64,000 nt of DNA from an uncultured Pseudomonadales bacterium. Its GTDB lineage: Bacteria > Pseudomonadota > Gammaproteobacteria > Pseudomonadales > Azotimanducaceae. The stretch lies in the NCBI GenBank assembly GCA_938036875.1, contig CALHVX010000044.1, positions 186,001 to 250,000 of the forward strand, given 5' to 3'. Position numbers and translations under genes: made by a program. Under the pieces are notes generated by a model. The model searched no databases. It was given only the letters and a program-made list of their open reading frames with translations, and was not told where the DNA came from. Positions 37,380-46,550 of this stretch are shown here, piece after piece; position 1 is the stretch's first letter, and each line of letters begins with the position of its first letter.

Positions 37380-37415
37380 GCTCATCATTGTGCTCATCAT
37401 TGTGCTCATATTTGT
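37380..37415. repeat. Three 12-base tandem units after the tyrosine kinase gene
   Basis: GCTCATCATTGT occurs twice exactly and then as GCTCATATTTGT. They lie in the 115-base gap between the kinase stop and the ATPase start, four bases from the kinase stop. Confidence 0.88.
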
Positions 37416-37419
37416 GCGA

Positions 37420-38589
37420 CTAATTGCCGGAGCTAGCTTGCGGCGCCACTTCATGCTCGCCGGTGTCGTTGCCGCTAGCGTTATCGCCATAACCATAGCC
37501 GTAACCGTACCCGTAACCATATCCAAAGATGCTGGTTTGGGTTGTCTTGTTGAGCAGCAGCGTAATGTTGTTGCAGCCTTCAAGCTCTTCGATTGCCCGT
37601 TGCACCGCTTCTCGCGGTGTGCGGTTGGCTTCGATGACCAATATAATTTGGTCCATATATTGGGCTAGAACGGATGCTTCTGTAGTCACCAGAATCGGTG
37701 GTGCATCGAACAACAAGGTTTGATTGGGTGCCCGCGCGTCGAGCGCTTGGATCAAGCGATCCATCATGTCACTTGCGTAGAGCTCACCGAGGTGTTCACT
37801 GTAAGTTCCCGCTGGCACAACGCTCAGTCGATTCACGCTCGTAGACAGCAAACCACGCGATGCAACTGAAGAATCAAGCAACACGTCACCCAAGCCAGTT
37901 CTGTCTCGCAAGTTTAGTAACCTGGACACATCACCTTTAGCGACATCACTGTCGATCAAGGTAACGCTGCCATCCACCTCTGCAGCTAAGCTCACTGCTA
38001 GGTTAAGCGATACATAAGTCTTGCCTTCTCCAGGCAAAGCGCTGGTGATCATGATGCGGTTTTTAGAACGAATAGGTTCGTCGTCTTTGCGGTCTCGCAA
38101 AGCTATGGCATTGTCTTTTTGTACACGCTGCAGCAACGGGCGCTTGATCCGCCGAAACTCGTTGGACTGCCTAGACTTGCCATTAGCGGCTGCTAGGTAA
38201 CCCATTTCTTCCAGACCCTTCAAATCGATTTCCAACACTTCATCGGGCGCTGCAGGAAAGTTAAACGTTCTGAGTGCTGGGGAGCCAGAGGCGTGCGCTC
38301 GATGAGAAGCAAAAGAACCAGCTGAATCATCGGCAGTTTTGTTGCCTTGGTGTTCGCTGATCTCAGAATGCTGTGGCTGCTGGCCAGACGCTTGGTCATG
38401 GCTATGCTCTTGGCGGTAGATGCTACGATTCAGCGATTGCTGCTCTTCACCCCGCTCTGGGTTTGCCGCATTCGCCTTAGCTTTGGCAGCAAGCCGCTCG
38501 ATAGTGCTGGATTCGCCATCGGACTTATCGCTACCTTGGTTTTTTCGGAGCGCCGCCATGCGCTCAGCCGCCTTCTCAATTGTACTCAT
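37420..38589 (-). CDS. Tyrosine autokinase of exopolysaccharide assembly (BY-kinase)
   Basis: This is a bacterial tyrosine kinase of the EpsG/CpsD type that controls chain length and export of a polysaccharide. A long low-complexity N-terminal region (1-110, rich in serine, glutamine and histidine) is followed by Walker A SALPGEGKT at about 183-191, a second Walker motif TLIDSDVAKG near 210, and FDAPPIL near 294. The C-terminus holds the autophosphorylation cluster: six YG pairs in a row (tyrosines 357-367) made by a tandem hexanucleotide. It has no transmembrane chain-length domain, so its membrane partner must be separate. It diverges from the nucleotide-sugar dehydrogenase. Confidence 0.9.
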   Translation of the reverse strand: MSTIEKAAERMAALRKNQGSDKSDGESSTIERLAAKAKANAANPERGEEQQSLNRSIYRQEHSHDQASGQQPQHSEISEHQGNKTADDSAGSFASHRAHASGSPALRTFNFPAAPDEVLEIDLKGLEEMGYLAAANGKSRQSNEFRRIKRPLLQRVQKDNAIALRDRKDDEPIRSKNRIMITSALPGEGKTYVSLNLAVSLAAEVDGSVTLIDSDVAKGDVSRLLNLRDRTGLGDVLLDSSVASRGLLSTSVNRLSVVPAGTYSEHLGELYASDMMDRLIQALDARAPNQTLLFDAPPILVTTEASVLAQYMDQIILVIEANRTPREAVQRAIEELEGCNNITLLLNKTTQTSIFGYGYGYGYGYGYGDNASGNDTGEHEVAPQASSGN

Positions 38590-38821
38590 GCTACTCAGTT
38601 ACAAAATTCGATGGGCCATAGTAACGCCAAAAGGGCCTCTGAGGGGGTTATCGTTGTATTTTTGAGACCTCGAACCCCACAAAAGTCTCGACTCATTCTC
38701 TTGTGTGGCGAAGATCCAAATAGAAGCGACGTGATTGGGATGCGCTACTCACAAGGTCACAGTATCCGGCCTTCAAGTTGGGCATAATACGACGCGACCA
38801 AATAGGAACAAGGACTTCATC

Positions 38822-40111
38822 ATGACGCAACCGGCACAGGATCTAGCTGACGTTTGCATAGGTATTATTGGCCTAGGCTATGTTGGGCTGCCTCTGGCGG
38901 TGGAATTTGGCAAAAAATATAGCACTGTAGGCTTTGATGTTAACGCCACTCGTATACAGCAGCTAACAGACGGCCTAGATACCACACTGGAAGTTGATGG
39001 CGAAGAGCTTAAATTGGCAACTAAGCTTGCTTATTCATGCGAGCTAGAGGCACTACGCAAATGTAATGTCTATATTGTTACCGTTCCGACCCCGATTGAT
39101 GAATATAAGCGTCCCGACTTAACCCCCCTGCGCCGAGCCAGCGAAAGCATCGCCAAGGTCATTGCGCCGGGCGATTTGGTGATCTATGAATCGACCGTAT
39201 TCCCAGGCGCAACCGAGGAAGTCTGTATTCCAGTTATTGAAAAAGCCTCTGGGTTGAAATACAACCAGGACTTTTGGGCAGGTTACAGCCCCGAACGCAT
39301 CAACCCCGGTGACAAAGAGCACCGGGTGACCACCATCATGAAGGTGACCTCAGGCTCCACTCCAGAAGTGGCAGACCTAGTAGACAACCTCTATGGGTCG
39401 ATCATCACCGCGGGCACCTACAAGGCAAGCACCATACGTGTCGCCGAGGCAGCCAAGGTCATCGAAAACACCCAACGCGACCTTAACATTGCGTTGATCA
39501 ATGAGTTGGCCCTGATATTTGAGCAACTCGATATCGACACCATCGATGTTCTCGAAGCGGCGGGTACCAAATGGAACTTCTTGCCATTCCGACCAGGCTT
39601 GGTTGGCGGACACTGCATTGGTGTTGACCCTTATTACCTAACCTTCAAAGCACAAGAGATTGGCTACAATCCTGAGGTCATTTTGGCCGGTCGTCGTATC
39701 AACGACGAGATGGGGGCCAACATTGCTAACCGAATGGTTCGCTTGCTTGCGCAAAAACGCATTAACCTAGTGGATGCCAAAGTGCTGGTACTAGGGCTTG
39801 CCTTCAAAGAGAACTGCCCAGATATTCGGAACACCAAGGTGGTTGACGTCATTAGCGAGCTCGAAGCCTACAGCTTAGCGGTTGATGTCTACGACCCTTG
39901 GATTGATCCAAAAGAAGCGGAACACGAATACGGCATCACGCCGGTTGCACAGCCAAAACCTGGCACTTACGACGCGGTACTGCTCGCCGTTGCGCACAAC
40001 CAGTTTATTGAGTTGGGTGGTGATGGTGTTCTTGAATTGTGCAAACCAAATCACGTTGTGTTTGATGTAAAAAATGCGCTTCCACGAAGCATAGTCACCA
40101 GTCGCCTTTAA
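38822..40111 (+). CDS. UDP-N-acetylhexosamine 6-dehydrogenase (TviB/WbpA-like)
   Basis: This NAD-dependent enzyme oxidises C6 of a UDP-N-acetylhexosamine to the uronic acid, supplying an acidic sugar for polysaccharide. The NAD fold is IGIIGLGYVGLPLAVEFG near the start. The region VPTPIDEYKRPDLTPL is typical of the WbpO/TviB/WbpA group. The catalytic cysteine is in GGHCIGVDPYYL, with active lysine in KVIENTQRDLNIAL. ATG at 38822 (MTQPAQDL) has AAGGA upstream; a longer in-frame start at 38735 is not conserved. It begins a run of three sugar-nucleotide genes, with only 12 bases to the next. Confidence 0.92.
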   Translation: MTQPAQDLADVCIGIIGLGYVGLPLAVEFGKKYSTVGFDVNATRIQQLTDGLDTTLEVDGEELKLATKLAYSCELEALRKCNVYIVTVPTPIDEYKRPDLTPLRRASESIAKVIAPGDLVIYESTVFPGATEEVCIPVIEKASGLKYNQDFWAGYSPERINPGDKEHRVTTIMKVTSGSTPEVADLVDNLYGSIITAGTYKASTIRVAEAAKVIENTQRDLNIALINELALIFEQLDIDTIDVLEAAGTKWNFLPFRPGLVGGHCIGVDPYYLTFKAQEIGYNPEVILAGRRINDEMGANIANRMVRLLAQKRINLVDAKVLVLGLAFKENCPDIRNTKVVDVISELEAYSLAVDVYDPWIDPKEAEHEYGITPVAQPKPGTYDAVLLAVAHNQFIELGGDGVLELCKPNHVVFDVKNALPRSIVTSRL

Positions 40112-40123
40112 GAGAAAAATATC

Positions 40124-41155
40124 ATGAAAGTTCTAGTTACCGGCGCTGCCGGATTTATCGGATCCTTTACTAGCCACAAATTACTCGACCGCGGCGATGA
40201 AGTAATTGGGGTGGACAACCTCAATGACTACTACGATGTAAACTTAAAGCATGCAAGGTTAGCCCGACTAACCGATAAGCCGGGTTTTCACTTTGCCAAG
40301 ATGGATATCGCGGACACCGCCGCGCTTGCCAAACTCTTCAAAGAGCACAAGCCTGATCGCGTTGTGCATCTAGCAGCCCAAGCTGGCGTTCGCTATTCGC
40401 TAGAAAATCCACAAGCCTATGTAGATGCCAACGTCACCGGCTTCCTCAACATCTTGGAAGCAGTCCGACACAACGGCACCGAGCACTTGGTCTATGCTTC
40501 CACAAGCTCCGTTTACGGCGCGCATACCAACATGCCCTTCTCGATTCACGAACCTGTAGATCACCCTGTAAGCTTGTACGCGGCAACCAAGAAAGCTAAC
40601 GAGCTTATGGCGCACACCTACGCGCATTTGTTCAAAGTACCTTGCACCGGCTTACGCTTCTTTACGGTCTATGGTCCTTGGGGTCGACCCGACATGGCAC
40701 TGTTTAAGTTCACCGACCTCATGATCAAAGGTGAACCCATTGACGTGTTTAACTACGGCAAACACAAACGCGATTTCACCTACGTAGGTGACATTGTTGA
40801 AGGCATTACGCGTGCCTTAGATATCGTGGCCACGCCAAGCCCGGACTGGGACTCTAGCAATCCAGACCCGGCAACTTCTGATGCGCCCTATCGCGTTTAT
40901 AACATTGGCAGCAACAACCCAATGGACCTCTCGCGATACATTGAGGTGCTTGAAGAAACTTTGGGCATCAAAGCGGAACGCAACCTGCTACCTCTGCAAC
41001 CTGGCGATGTACCTGACACCTATGCGGATGTAGACGACCTGATCCGTGATGTTGGCTACAAGCCTGACACACCCATCGAAACTGGTATTGCTGAGTTTGT
41101 GGCTTGGTACAAGACCTACTACAACATTGATGATGTAGCCCACAACCTACGTTAA
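40124..41155 (+). CDS. UDP-glucuronate 4-epimerase family protein
   Basis: This is a short-chain epimerase (CapI/LspL-like) that should interconvert UDP-glucuronate and UDP-galacturonate or act on the related N-acetyl acid made by the preceding dehydrogenase. The NAD loop is GAAGFIGS (7-14). Conserved pieces are [19 protein letters not shown], the catalytic [27 protein letters not shown] and [16 protein letters not shown]. The 343 residues match the family. The start ATG follows the dehydrogenase stop by 12 bases, so the two are co-transcribed. Confidence 0.93.
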   Translation: MKVLVTGAAGFIGSFTSHKLLDRGDEVIGVDNLNDYYDVNLKHARLARLTDKPGFHFAKMDIADTAALAKLFKEHKPDRVVHLAAQAGVRYSLENPQAYVDANVTGFLNILEAVRHNGTEHLVYASTSSVYGAHTNMPFSIHEPVDHPVSLYAATKKANELMAHTYAHLFKVPCTGLRFFTVYGPWGRPDMALFKFTDLMIKGEPIDVFNYGKHKRDFTYVGDIVEGITRALDIVATPSPDWDSSNPDPATSDAPYRVYNIGSNNPMDLSRYIEVLEETLGIKAERNLLPLQPGDVPDTYADVDDLIRDVGYKPDTPIETGIAEFVAWYKTYYNIDDVAHNLR

Positions 41156-41181
41156 CGCGCCCAACGGATTGGAACGAGCCA

Positions 41182-42228
41182 GTGACAAAAGAGAAAACCC
41201 CAACCCCAAAGAAACCACAGTTGTTGATCACTGGGGGTGCCGGCTACATTGGTAGCCACATGTGTGTTGAAAGTTTGCAGGCCGGTTACGATGTGGTTGT
41301 CCTAGATAATCTATCCAACAGCAGCCCTAAGTCCTTGGCGGCGGTAGAGCGCATTACACAGAAGCAGTTGACCTTCATCGAAGGCGACATTCGTGACGAT
41401 GCTAAGCTGAAAGAGGTTTTCTCTAAGCACCAGTTCGACGCCGTTGTCCACTTTGCCGGTCTAAAAGCCGTTGGCGAATCCAACAGCGAGCCGCTCAAGT
41501 ACTACGACAACAACGTGCATGGCACCTTGAGATTACTAGAAGCCATGGCTGAGCATGATGTGAAGACCCTAGTCTTCAGTTCATCTGCAACTGTTTACGG
41601 TATGCCAGAGCAAATGCCGATCCGAGAAGACTTTCCAACAGGTGCTATCAACCCTTACGGCAAGACCAAACTCAATGTTGAGGTCATCTTGCAGGATCTG
41701 TACGCCTCAGACCCCAGCTGGCGTATTGGTATGCTGCGCTATTTTAATCCGGTTGGTGCTCATGCTTCCGGCGAGATTGGCGAAGACCCGAGCGATATCC
41801 CAAACAACCTCATGCCTTACGTCAGCCAAGTGGCCGTCGGACGGCTCAAAGAACTCAGCATCTTTGGCAATGACTACGATACCCACGACGGAACCGGCGT
41901 GCGCGACTACATCCACGTGGTGGACTTGGTTCAAGGTCATCTTAAAGCTCTGGAATTTTTGGCCACTAAGCCACAGCTCAGCGTACATAACCTGGGCACC
42001 GGCACTGGTTACAGCGTCTTAGACATTGTTCAGGCATTCGAGAAAGCCAGCGGCACCCCAATACCCTACAAGATGGCGCCTCGCCGAGAAGGCGATGCAG
42101 CCAAGTCCTACGCAGACCCCGCCAAAGCGAAAAACGAACTCGGCTGGACTGCACAATATGACCTCGAACGCATGTGCGCCGATGTTTGGCGTTGGCAGAG
42201 CCAACATCCAAACGGCTACAGCGAGTAA
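41182..42228 (+). CDS. galE: UDP-glucose 4-epimerase
   Basis: This NAD-dependent enzyme interconverts UDP-glucose and UDP-galactose. The NAD loop is TGGAGYIGSH near 17-26. Also present are VVLDNLSNSSPKSL, VVHFAGLKAVGES, the active SSSATVYG and NPYGKTK, YFNPVGAHASGEIGEDP, and GTGVRDYIHVVDL. It begins with GTG at 41182, shortly after GGAACGAG. Third gene of the nucleotide-sugar run. 348 residues. Confidence 0.95.
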   Translation: MTKEKTPTPKKPQLLITGGAGYIGSHMCVESLQAGYDVVVLDNLSNSSPKSLAAVERITQKQLTFIEGDIRDDAKLKEVFSKHQFDAVVHFAGLKAVGESNSEPLKYYDNNVHGTLRLLEAMAEHDVKTLVFSSSATVYGMPEQMPIREDFPTGAINPYGKTKLNVEVILQDLYASDPSWRIGMLRYFNPVGAHASGEIGEDPSDIPNNLMPYVSQVAVGRLKELSIFGNDYDTHDGTGVRDYIHVVDLVQGHLKALEFLATKPQLSVHNLGTGTGYSVLDIVQAFEKASGTPIPYKMAPRREGDAAKSYADPAKAKNELGWTAQYDLERMCADVWRWQSQHPNGYSE

Positions 42229-42284
42229 CCAGTGCTAACGCGCACTAGTGCCTAGCAAAATCTAGTGGTAGCATGCGCGCTGCC

Positions 42285-42374
42285 GGAGGGGTGGCTGAGC
42301 GGTCGAAAGCACTGGTCTTGAAAACCAGCGACGGTTAATCCCGTCCCAGGGTTCGAATCCCTGCCCCTCCGCCA
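42285..42374 (+). tRNA. tRNA-Ser (anticodon TGA)
   Basis: This is a 90-base type II tRNA with an encoded CCA end. GGAGGGG (42285-42291) pairs with CCCCTCC (42364-42370). The anticodon stem CTGGT/ACCAG encloses CTTGAAA with TGA at 42319-42321. A long variable arm and the T-loop GGTTCGAATCC follow. It reads serine UCA codons. A possible -10, TAGCAT (42269-42274), and a GC-rich discriminator precede it, as expected for stable RNA. Flanked by galE and tusDCBE; no integrase beside it. Confidence 0.97.
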
Positions 42375-42416
42375 TCCACATCCTCAACTTTGGGGGCGCG
42401 CTGGACCCAGCAGCAC

Positions 42417-42815
42417 ATGATTTTTTCCCTTGTCATCCACGGCACCGCACCAACCAGTTATGCAGCACATAGCGGTTTGAACTTTGCGCGCGCGGTAATT
42501 CAGGGTGGCCATAGTATCGCTCGCGTATTCTTCTATCACGATGCCGTGCGCATTGCCGACGGCAACGTAGTGCTACCTCAAGATGAAGTTAGCATTGCTG
42601 AACAATGGCGCGAGTTCGCCCAAGCGCACCAAGTTGAATTGAATCTGTGTATCGCCGCAGCGCTACGCCGGGGTGTACTCAACGAAGCAGAGCAACAGCG
42701 ATATCAGCGCCCAAGCGCAAACAGCATGCCAGCGTTTGAGGTGGTCGGCTTAGGGCAGCTTATTGAGGCCAGCATTGTGGCTGATCGAGTAATCACCTTT
42801 GGGGCAAGCACATGA
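42417..42815 (+). CDS. tusD: Sulfurtransferase complex subunit TusD
   Basis: TusD is the cysteine-carrying subunit of the TusBCD relay that moves sulfur from TusA to TusE for tRNA 2-thiouridine. It starts MIFSLVIHGTAPTSYAAHSG. The DsrE-fold contains HSIARVFFYHDAVRIA and LNLCIAAALRRGVL, where the cysteine is the conserved sulfur acceptor. ATG at 42417 is preferred; an in-frame extension to 42390 begins inside the tRNA flank. It overlaps tusC by four bases (ATGA). Confidence 0.95.
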   Translation: MIFSLVIHGTAPTSYAAHSGLNFARAVIQGGHSIARVFFYHDAVRIADGNVVLPQDEVSIAEQWREFAQAHQVELNLCIAAALRRGVLNEAEQQRYQRPSANSMPAFEVVGLGQLIEASIVADRVITFGAST

Positions 42816-43174
42816 ACGACAAAAGCTTGCTGATGCTAATGCGTCATGCACCCTACGCTGGCGCACGCGCTACTGAAGCGCTGGAAGCCGCTCTGGTAGG
42901 CGCTGTGTTTGACCTGCCCACCAGCCTACTGTTTCGTGACGACGGCGTGTGGCAGCTGCTACCAAACCAACAGGCGGACGCACTGGGCATTCGCACCCAT
43001 AGCAACTTAATTAGCGCACTACCCCAGTACGACATCACCAATCTCTATGTTTGCAGCGAATCCTTAGCGGCGCGCCACTTGCACCAGGACCAACTGACCC
43101 AGGGTGTTACTCTAGTAAACCCTGCGGAGCAGCAGGCCCTAATTGCGCAGCACAGCATAGTGTTTAACGACTAG
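42812..43174 (+). CDS. tusC: Sulfurtransferase complex subunit TusC
   Basis: TusC is a subunit of the TusBCD sulfur-relay complex (DsrF-like). It begins MNDKSLLMLMRHAPYAGARATEALEAALV and contains the family pattern LLFRDDGVWQLL and YDITNLYVCSESL. 120 residues. Start overlaps tusD by four bases; the stop shares TAGTG with the GTG start of tusB, so the whole operon is tightly coupled. Confidence 0.94.
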   Translation: MNDKSLLMLMRHAPYAGARATEALEAALVGAVFDLPTSLLFRDDGVWQLLPNQQADALGIRTHSNLISALPQYDITNLYVCSESLAARHLHQDQLTQGVTLVNPAEQQALIAQHSIVFND

Positions 43175-43443
43175 TGGATACCCTGCACCTCATCAGTAAC
43201 CCCAAGGCACTGGCCGACTGCCTAAGGGTGGCCGGACCCAAAGATACCCTGGTGCTCTTGGAAGATGGCATTTATGCCATAGCCCAGCTAAAAAAAGCCG
43301 CACAAGCCAACCCTAGCCAACGTTTTTGGACCATCGCTGATGATGTCGCCACCCGGGGTGTGCCAGCCCAAGCTAGCGACATTGACTACCCAAAACTCGT
43401 GGAGCTGTGCACCGAACACCAACCTATCGCCACCTGGTGCTAG
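43174..43443 (+). CDS. tusB: Sulfurtransferase complex subunit TusB
   Basis: TusB is the smallest subunit of the TusBCD complex (DsrH-like), 89 residues. It begins MDTLHLISNPK and has LVLLEDGIYAIA, typical of the family. It uses a GTG start that overlaps the tusC stop by one base. Confidence 0.93.
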   Translation: MDTLHLISNPKALADCLRVAGPKDTLVLLEDGIYAIAQLKKAAQANPSQRFWTIADDVATRGVPAQASDIDYPKLVELCTEHQPIATWC

Positions 43444-43448
43444 CTAGC

Positions 43449-43805
43449 ATGGCAAGCTTTACCACCGATAATGACGGCTACTTGGTGGAGCTCGAGCTTT
43501 GGTCTGAAAGCGTTGCTGAGGCGCTAGCCGAGTCCCTTGGTATCAAGCTTACCCAAGAACATTGGCAAGTGATTAACTGCGCGCGCTACTTCTACCAAAC
43601 TTACCAGCTGAGCCCCGTGATGCGCCCTATGGTCAATGCGCTAAAAGCCGATCATCCGCAGCTAGCAGATAGCCTCACTTTGATGCGTTTGTTTCCAAGC
43701 CCTGAGGATGCAAGCAAACCACCCACACCAAGCCCAACCAATGGCAGTCCAGCCAAACGGATCGCCTGCATTGCTGGCTTACCGCGCCCCACCAACTGCC
43801 TTTAA
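43449..43805 (+). CDS. tusE: Sulfur carrier TusE (DsrC family)
   Basis: TusE accepts sulfur from TusBCD and hands it to MnmA for tRNA wobble thiolation. DsrC-fold features: TDNDGYLVELELWSESVAEALA, WQVINCARYFYQTYQLSP, and the flexible C-terminal arm with the catalytic penultimate cysteine, IAGLPRPTNCL. A second cysteine lies ten residues earlier (RIACIAGL), close to but not exactly where dissimilatory DsrC proteins have theirs. An unusual proline/threonine/serine linker (SKPPTPSPTNG) precedes the arm. ATG at 43449 was chosen over an extension overlapping tusB. Its stop overlaps the convergent cysG stop by four bases. Confidence 0.9.
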   Translation: MASFTTDNDGYLVELELWSESVAEALAESLGIKLTQEHWQVINCARYFYQTYQLSPVMRPMVNALKADHPQLADSLTLMRLFPSPEDASKPPTPSPTNGSPAKRIACIAGLPRPTNCL

Positions 43806-45202
43806 AGAGTCGGCATCTGCAAACGACCGGCAACCCGGTAACGGACTACCTCACCAACAATGATTAAGGTTGGCCCGCGTATTTCAGCACTAGCAACACG
43901 CTCCGGTAGATTCGCAACAGTGCCTACCACGGCCAACTGATCCTCCAAGGTGACCCGTTGCAATAAGGCTGCAGGCGTTGCTGCTGGCAAACCTTGGGCT
44001 TGTAGGTTTTGCATGATGTCGCTCAACCCTGGCAGGCCCATGTAGATGACCAAGGTTTGCCCTGGCTTTGCCAGCTCCGGCCAATCCATGTTGGTCCGAT
44101 CGGAACTGCGGTGCCCGGTCACAAAACGAACGGATTGAGAAACGTTGCGATGGGTCAACGGGATACCTGCATAGCTCGCACCGCCAAGCGCTGCTGAGAT
44201 ACCGGGTACTACAGTAAAGTCGATCTCGTGATCCGCTAGCACTTGGATCTCTTCGCCGCCACGGCCAAAGATAAACGGGTCGCCGCCTTTCAGACGGACC
44301 ACTTGCTTACCCGCCTGTGCCGCTGTTAACAGCAATGCGTTTATCTCATCTTGGCGAATGCCGGCAAAGGCGCGCTTTTTGCCAACGTAGACTTTTTCTG
44401 CATCGCGTCGAGCAAAATCGAGCAGCTCGGTGTTCGCAAGATTGTCGTAGAACACCACATCGGCGTTGCGAATCAGGCGTAGCCCTTTCAGCGTCATTAG
44501 CTCGGGATCACCCGGTCCAGCACCAACCAAGGCTACCGATCCTTTGCGCTCGATCGCCGGATCAACGCTAGCGGCAAGCTGCGCGGTAAACTCTGCTTCA
44601 GCGGCTTCCGTTTTCCCGCGCAACGCCATTTCTTGTAACGGGCTGGCGAGCAGGCGCTCCCAAAAATGTTGGCGCTCCTGAACCACAGGCAACGCAGCAG
44701 ATACCTCACGCCGTTTGCTACCAATGAAGCTTGCTAAACGACCCAAAGATTGAGGCAAGCGATCTTCGATCCAACCACGCACAAGCCGCGCCAAGGTAGG
44801 TGAGCTACCACCGGTTGAGATCGCTACCAAAACGGGATCACGGTCAACAATGCTCGGGAAGATAGCGCTGCAAAGATCCGTTTGATCCACTACGTTGAGC
44901 CAGGTTTGCGTTGCCTCGCAAGCGTTAGCAATCCCTTGATGCAGCTGTCTATCAGCAGTGGCGGCAACCACCAACCAGCGGCCATCAAGATCTGTCGGCA
45001 CATAACCTCGCTGCTCTAGCTGAAGCGTTGAAGGGTTGGCAGCAACCAAGGTTGCAACCTCGGGATGCACCTCAAGCGCTACAATCTGTACTTGAGCCTG
45101 GGCACGGACCAGGGTTTCCAGTTTGCGCAGCGCCACTTCGCCTGCGCCCACAAGCAACACCGGGCGCGACTTAAGATCCAAAAATTGCGGAAGATACTGC
45201 AT
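43802..45202 (-). CDS. cysG: Siroheme synthase CysG
   Basis: CysG is a trifunctional enzyme making siroheme for sulfite and nitrite reductases. The N-terminal precorrin-2 dehydrogenase/ferrochelatase has GAGEVALRK near 19-27, NVVDQTDLCSAIFPS, and STGGSSPTLARLVR. The C-terminal uroporphyrinogen-III methyltransferase has VGAGPGDPELMTLKGLRLI, VRLKGGDPFIFGRGGEE, VVPGISAALG and GIPLTHR. Length 466 from ATG at 45202; an in-frame extension to 45280 enters serS and is not conserved. It lies 43 bases after the serS stop. Its last four bases overlap tusE. Confidence 0.96.
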   Translation of the reverse strand: MQYLPQFLDLKSRPVLLVGAGEVALRKLETLVRAQAQVQIVALEVHPEVATLVAANPSTLQLEQRGYVPTDLDGRWLVVAATADRQLHQGIANACEATQTWLNVVDQTDLCSAIFPSIVDRDPVLVAISTGGSSPTLARLVRGWIEDRLPQSLGRLASFIGSKRREVSAALPVVQERQHFWERLLASPLQEMALRGKTEAAEAEFTAQLAASVDPAIERKGSVALVGAGPGDPELMTLKGLRLIRNADVVFYDNLANTELLDFARRDAEKVYVGKKRAFAGIRQDEINALLLTAAQAGKQVVRLKGGDPFIFGRGGEEIQVLADHEIDFTVVPGISAALGGASYAGIPLTHRNVSQSVRFVTGHRSSDRTNMDWPELAKPGQTLVIYMGLPGLSDIMQNLQAQGLPAATPAALLQRVTLEDQLAVVGTVANLPERVASAEIRGPTLIIVGEVVRYRVAGRLQMPTL

Positions 45203-45245
45203 AACGCCATTAACCTGAGTGAGCGATCTATCAAATAGACTTAAG

Positions 45246-46547
45246 CTAACGGGCCGAAAGATCGAGCTGTGTTGCACCACCCATGTACGACCGCAGCACG
45301 TCTGGAATCGCTAAGTTACCGTCACCATCCTGATAGTTTTCCATCACCGCAACCAATGTTCGCCCAACGGCTAAACCGGAACCGTTCAGGGTGTGCAGCA
45401 ACTCGGGCTTTGCCTGTTTTTTCGCTCCAGGCTCTGGGGCCGGCCGATAGCGCGCCTGCAAGCGTCGAGCTTGAAAGTCGTGAGCATTGCTACAAGACGA
45501 GATCTCTCGGTACGCGGCTTGACCAGGCAGCCAGACTTCCAAGTCGTAGGTTTTGGCTGCTGAAAAGCCGAGGTCACCACCACAAAGCACCACCTTTCGA
45601 TACGGCAGTTCAAGCCGACGTAAAATGCTCTCCGCATGATCCGTTAACTCTTCCAATGCTTGCCAGGAATCTTCTGGGCGCACCAACTGAACCAGCTCCA
45701 CTTTTTCAAACTGATGCTGTCGAATGATGCCGCGCGTATCGCGGCCGTAGCTGCCCGCCTCGCTGCGAAAACAGGGGCTATGGCAAACGTGTTTGACGGG
45801 TACCTGAGCACCATCCAAAATTGTGTCTCGGTACACATTGGTTACCGGAACTTCTGCCGTTGGTGCGAGAAAATAGCCTTGATCAGTATCTAGACGAAAC
45901 AAATCTTCTTCAAACTTAGGGAGTTGACCGGTGCCAAACAACGACTGGCGATTAACCACGTAGGGCACGTAGATCTCTTTGTAGCCATGCTCGTTGGCAT
46001 GGGTATCCAACATAAACTGAGTTAAAGCGCGCTGCAGGCGTGCCAATTGCCCATGCACAACAACAAAACGGCTACCCGCAATTTGGCTCGCCGCATCAAA
46101 GTCCAAGCTGCCACCGCTGCCTAGGTCTACATGGTCGCGTGGCGTAAAGTTGAACTGAGGCTGATCTCCCCAACGGCCAACCTCCGCATTGTCGTCCTCG
46201 GTAGAACCTTCAGGCACCGAGTCGTGGGGAATATTGGGGATGGCGGCCAAAAAGGCGTCGTAGCGCTCTTGCAGGTCATTGAACTGCGCCTTGGCTGCGT
46301 CCAGCTTTGCACCTAACTCAGCAACACCGGACAGCAGCGCCTGCACGTCTTCGCCCGCCGCCTTCGCTTTGCCCACAGACTTTGAAACGGTGTTGCGTTC
46401 GTTTTGCAAGGTCTCGGTTAGCTGCTGTACCTCTCGGCGCTCAGCTTCTAGCGCATTAAAGGCAGGCACATCAAAGGCAAAGCCCTTAACCGCTAGCGCC
46501 GCAACCACCGCTTCCAGATCGTTGCGCAATAATTTGGTGTCCAACAT
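45246..46547 (-). CDS. serS: Seryl-tRNA synthetase
   Basis: This class II synthetase charges tRNA-Ser (and selenocysteine tRNA), including the tRNA-Ser gene 3 kb away. An N-terminal long coiled coil runs from about 30 to 105. Class II motif 2 is [22 protein letters not shown], and motif 3 is [18 protein letters not shown] near the C-terminus. 433 residues. Three bases separate its ATG from the crcB stop. Confidence 0.97.
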   Translation of the reverse strand: MLDTKLLRNDLEAVVAALAVKGFAFDVPAFNALEAERREVQQLTETLQNERNTVSKSVGKAKAAGEDVQALLSGVAELGAKLDAAKAQFNDLQERYDAFLAAIPNIPHDSVPEGSTEDDNAEVGRWGDQPQFNFTPRDHVDLGSGGSLDFDAASQIAGSRFVVVHGQLARLQRALTQFMLDTHANEHGYKEIYVPYVVNRQSLFGTGQLPKFEEDLFRLDTDQGYFLAPTAEVPVTNVYRDTILDGAQVPVKHVCHSPCFRSEAGSYGRDTRGIIRQHQFEKVELVQLVRPEDSWQALEELTDHAESILRRLELPYRKVVLCGGDLGFSAAKTYDLEVWLPGQAAYREISSCSNAHDFQARRLQARYRPAPEPGAKKQAKPELLHTLNGSGLAVGRTLVAVMENYQDGDGNLAIPDVLRSYMGGATQLDLSAR

Positions 46548-46550
46548 GGT

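Noticed and set aside
37380..37415. Tandem units considered as a CRISPR array
   Set aside because: Units are contiguous with no spacers, only 12 bases long, and no cas gene is nearby.
37323..37583. 86-codon minus-strand frame over the end of the kinase gene
   Set aside because: It is a shadow made by the 12-base tandem units and the YG-coding repeat in another frame.
42285..42374. tRNA-Ser considered as an attachment site of a genomic island
   Set aside because: No integrase and no second copy of the tRNA end were seen, and the downstream genes follow conserved chromosomal order.
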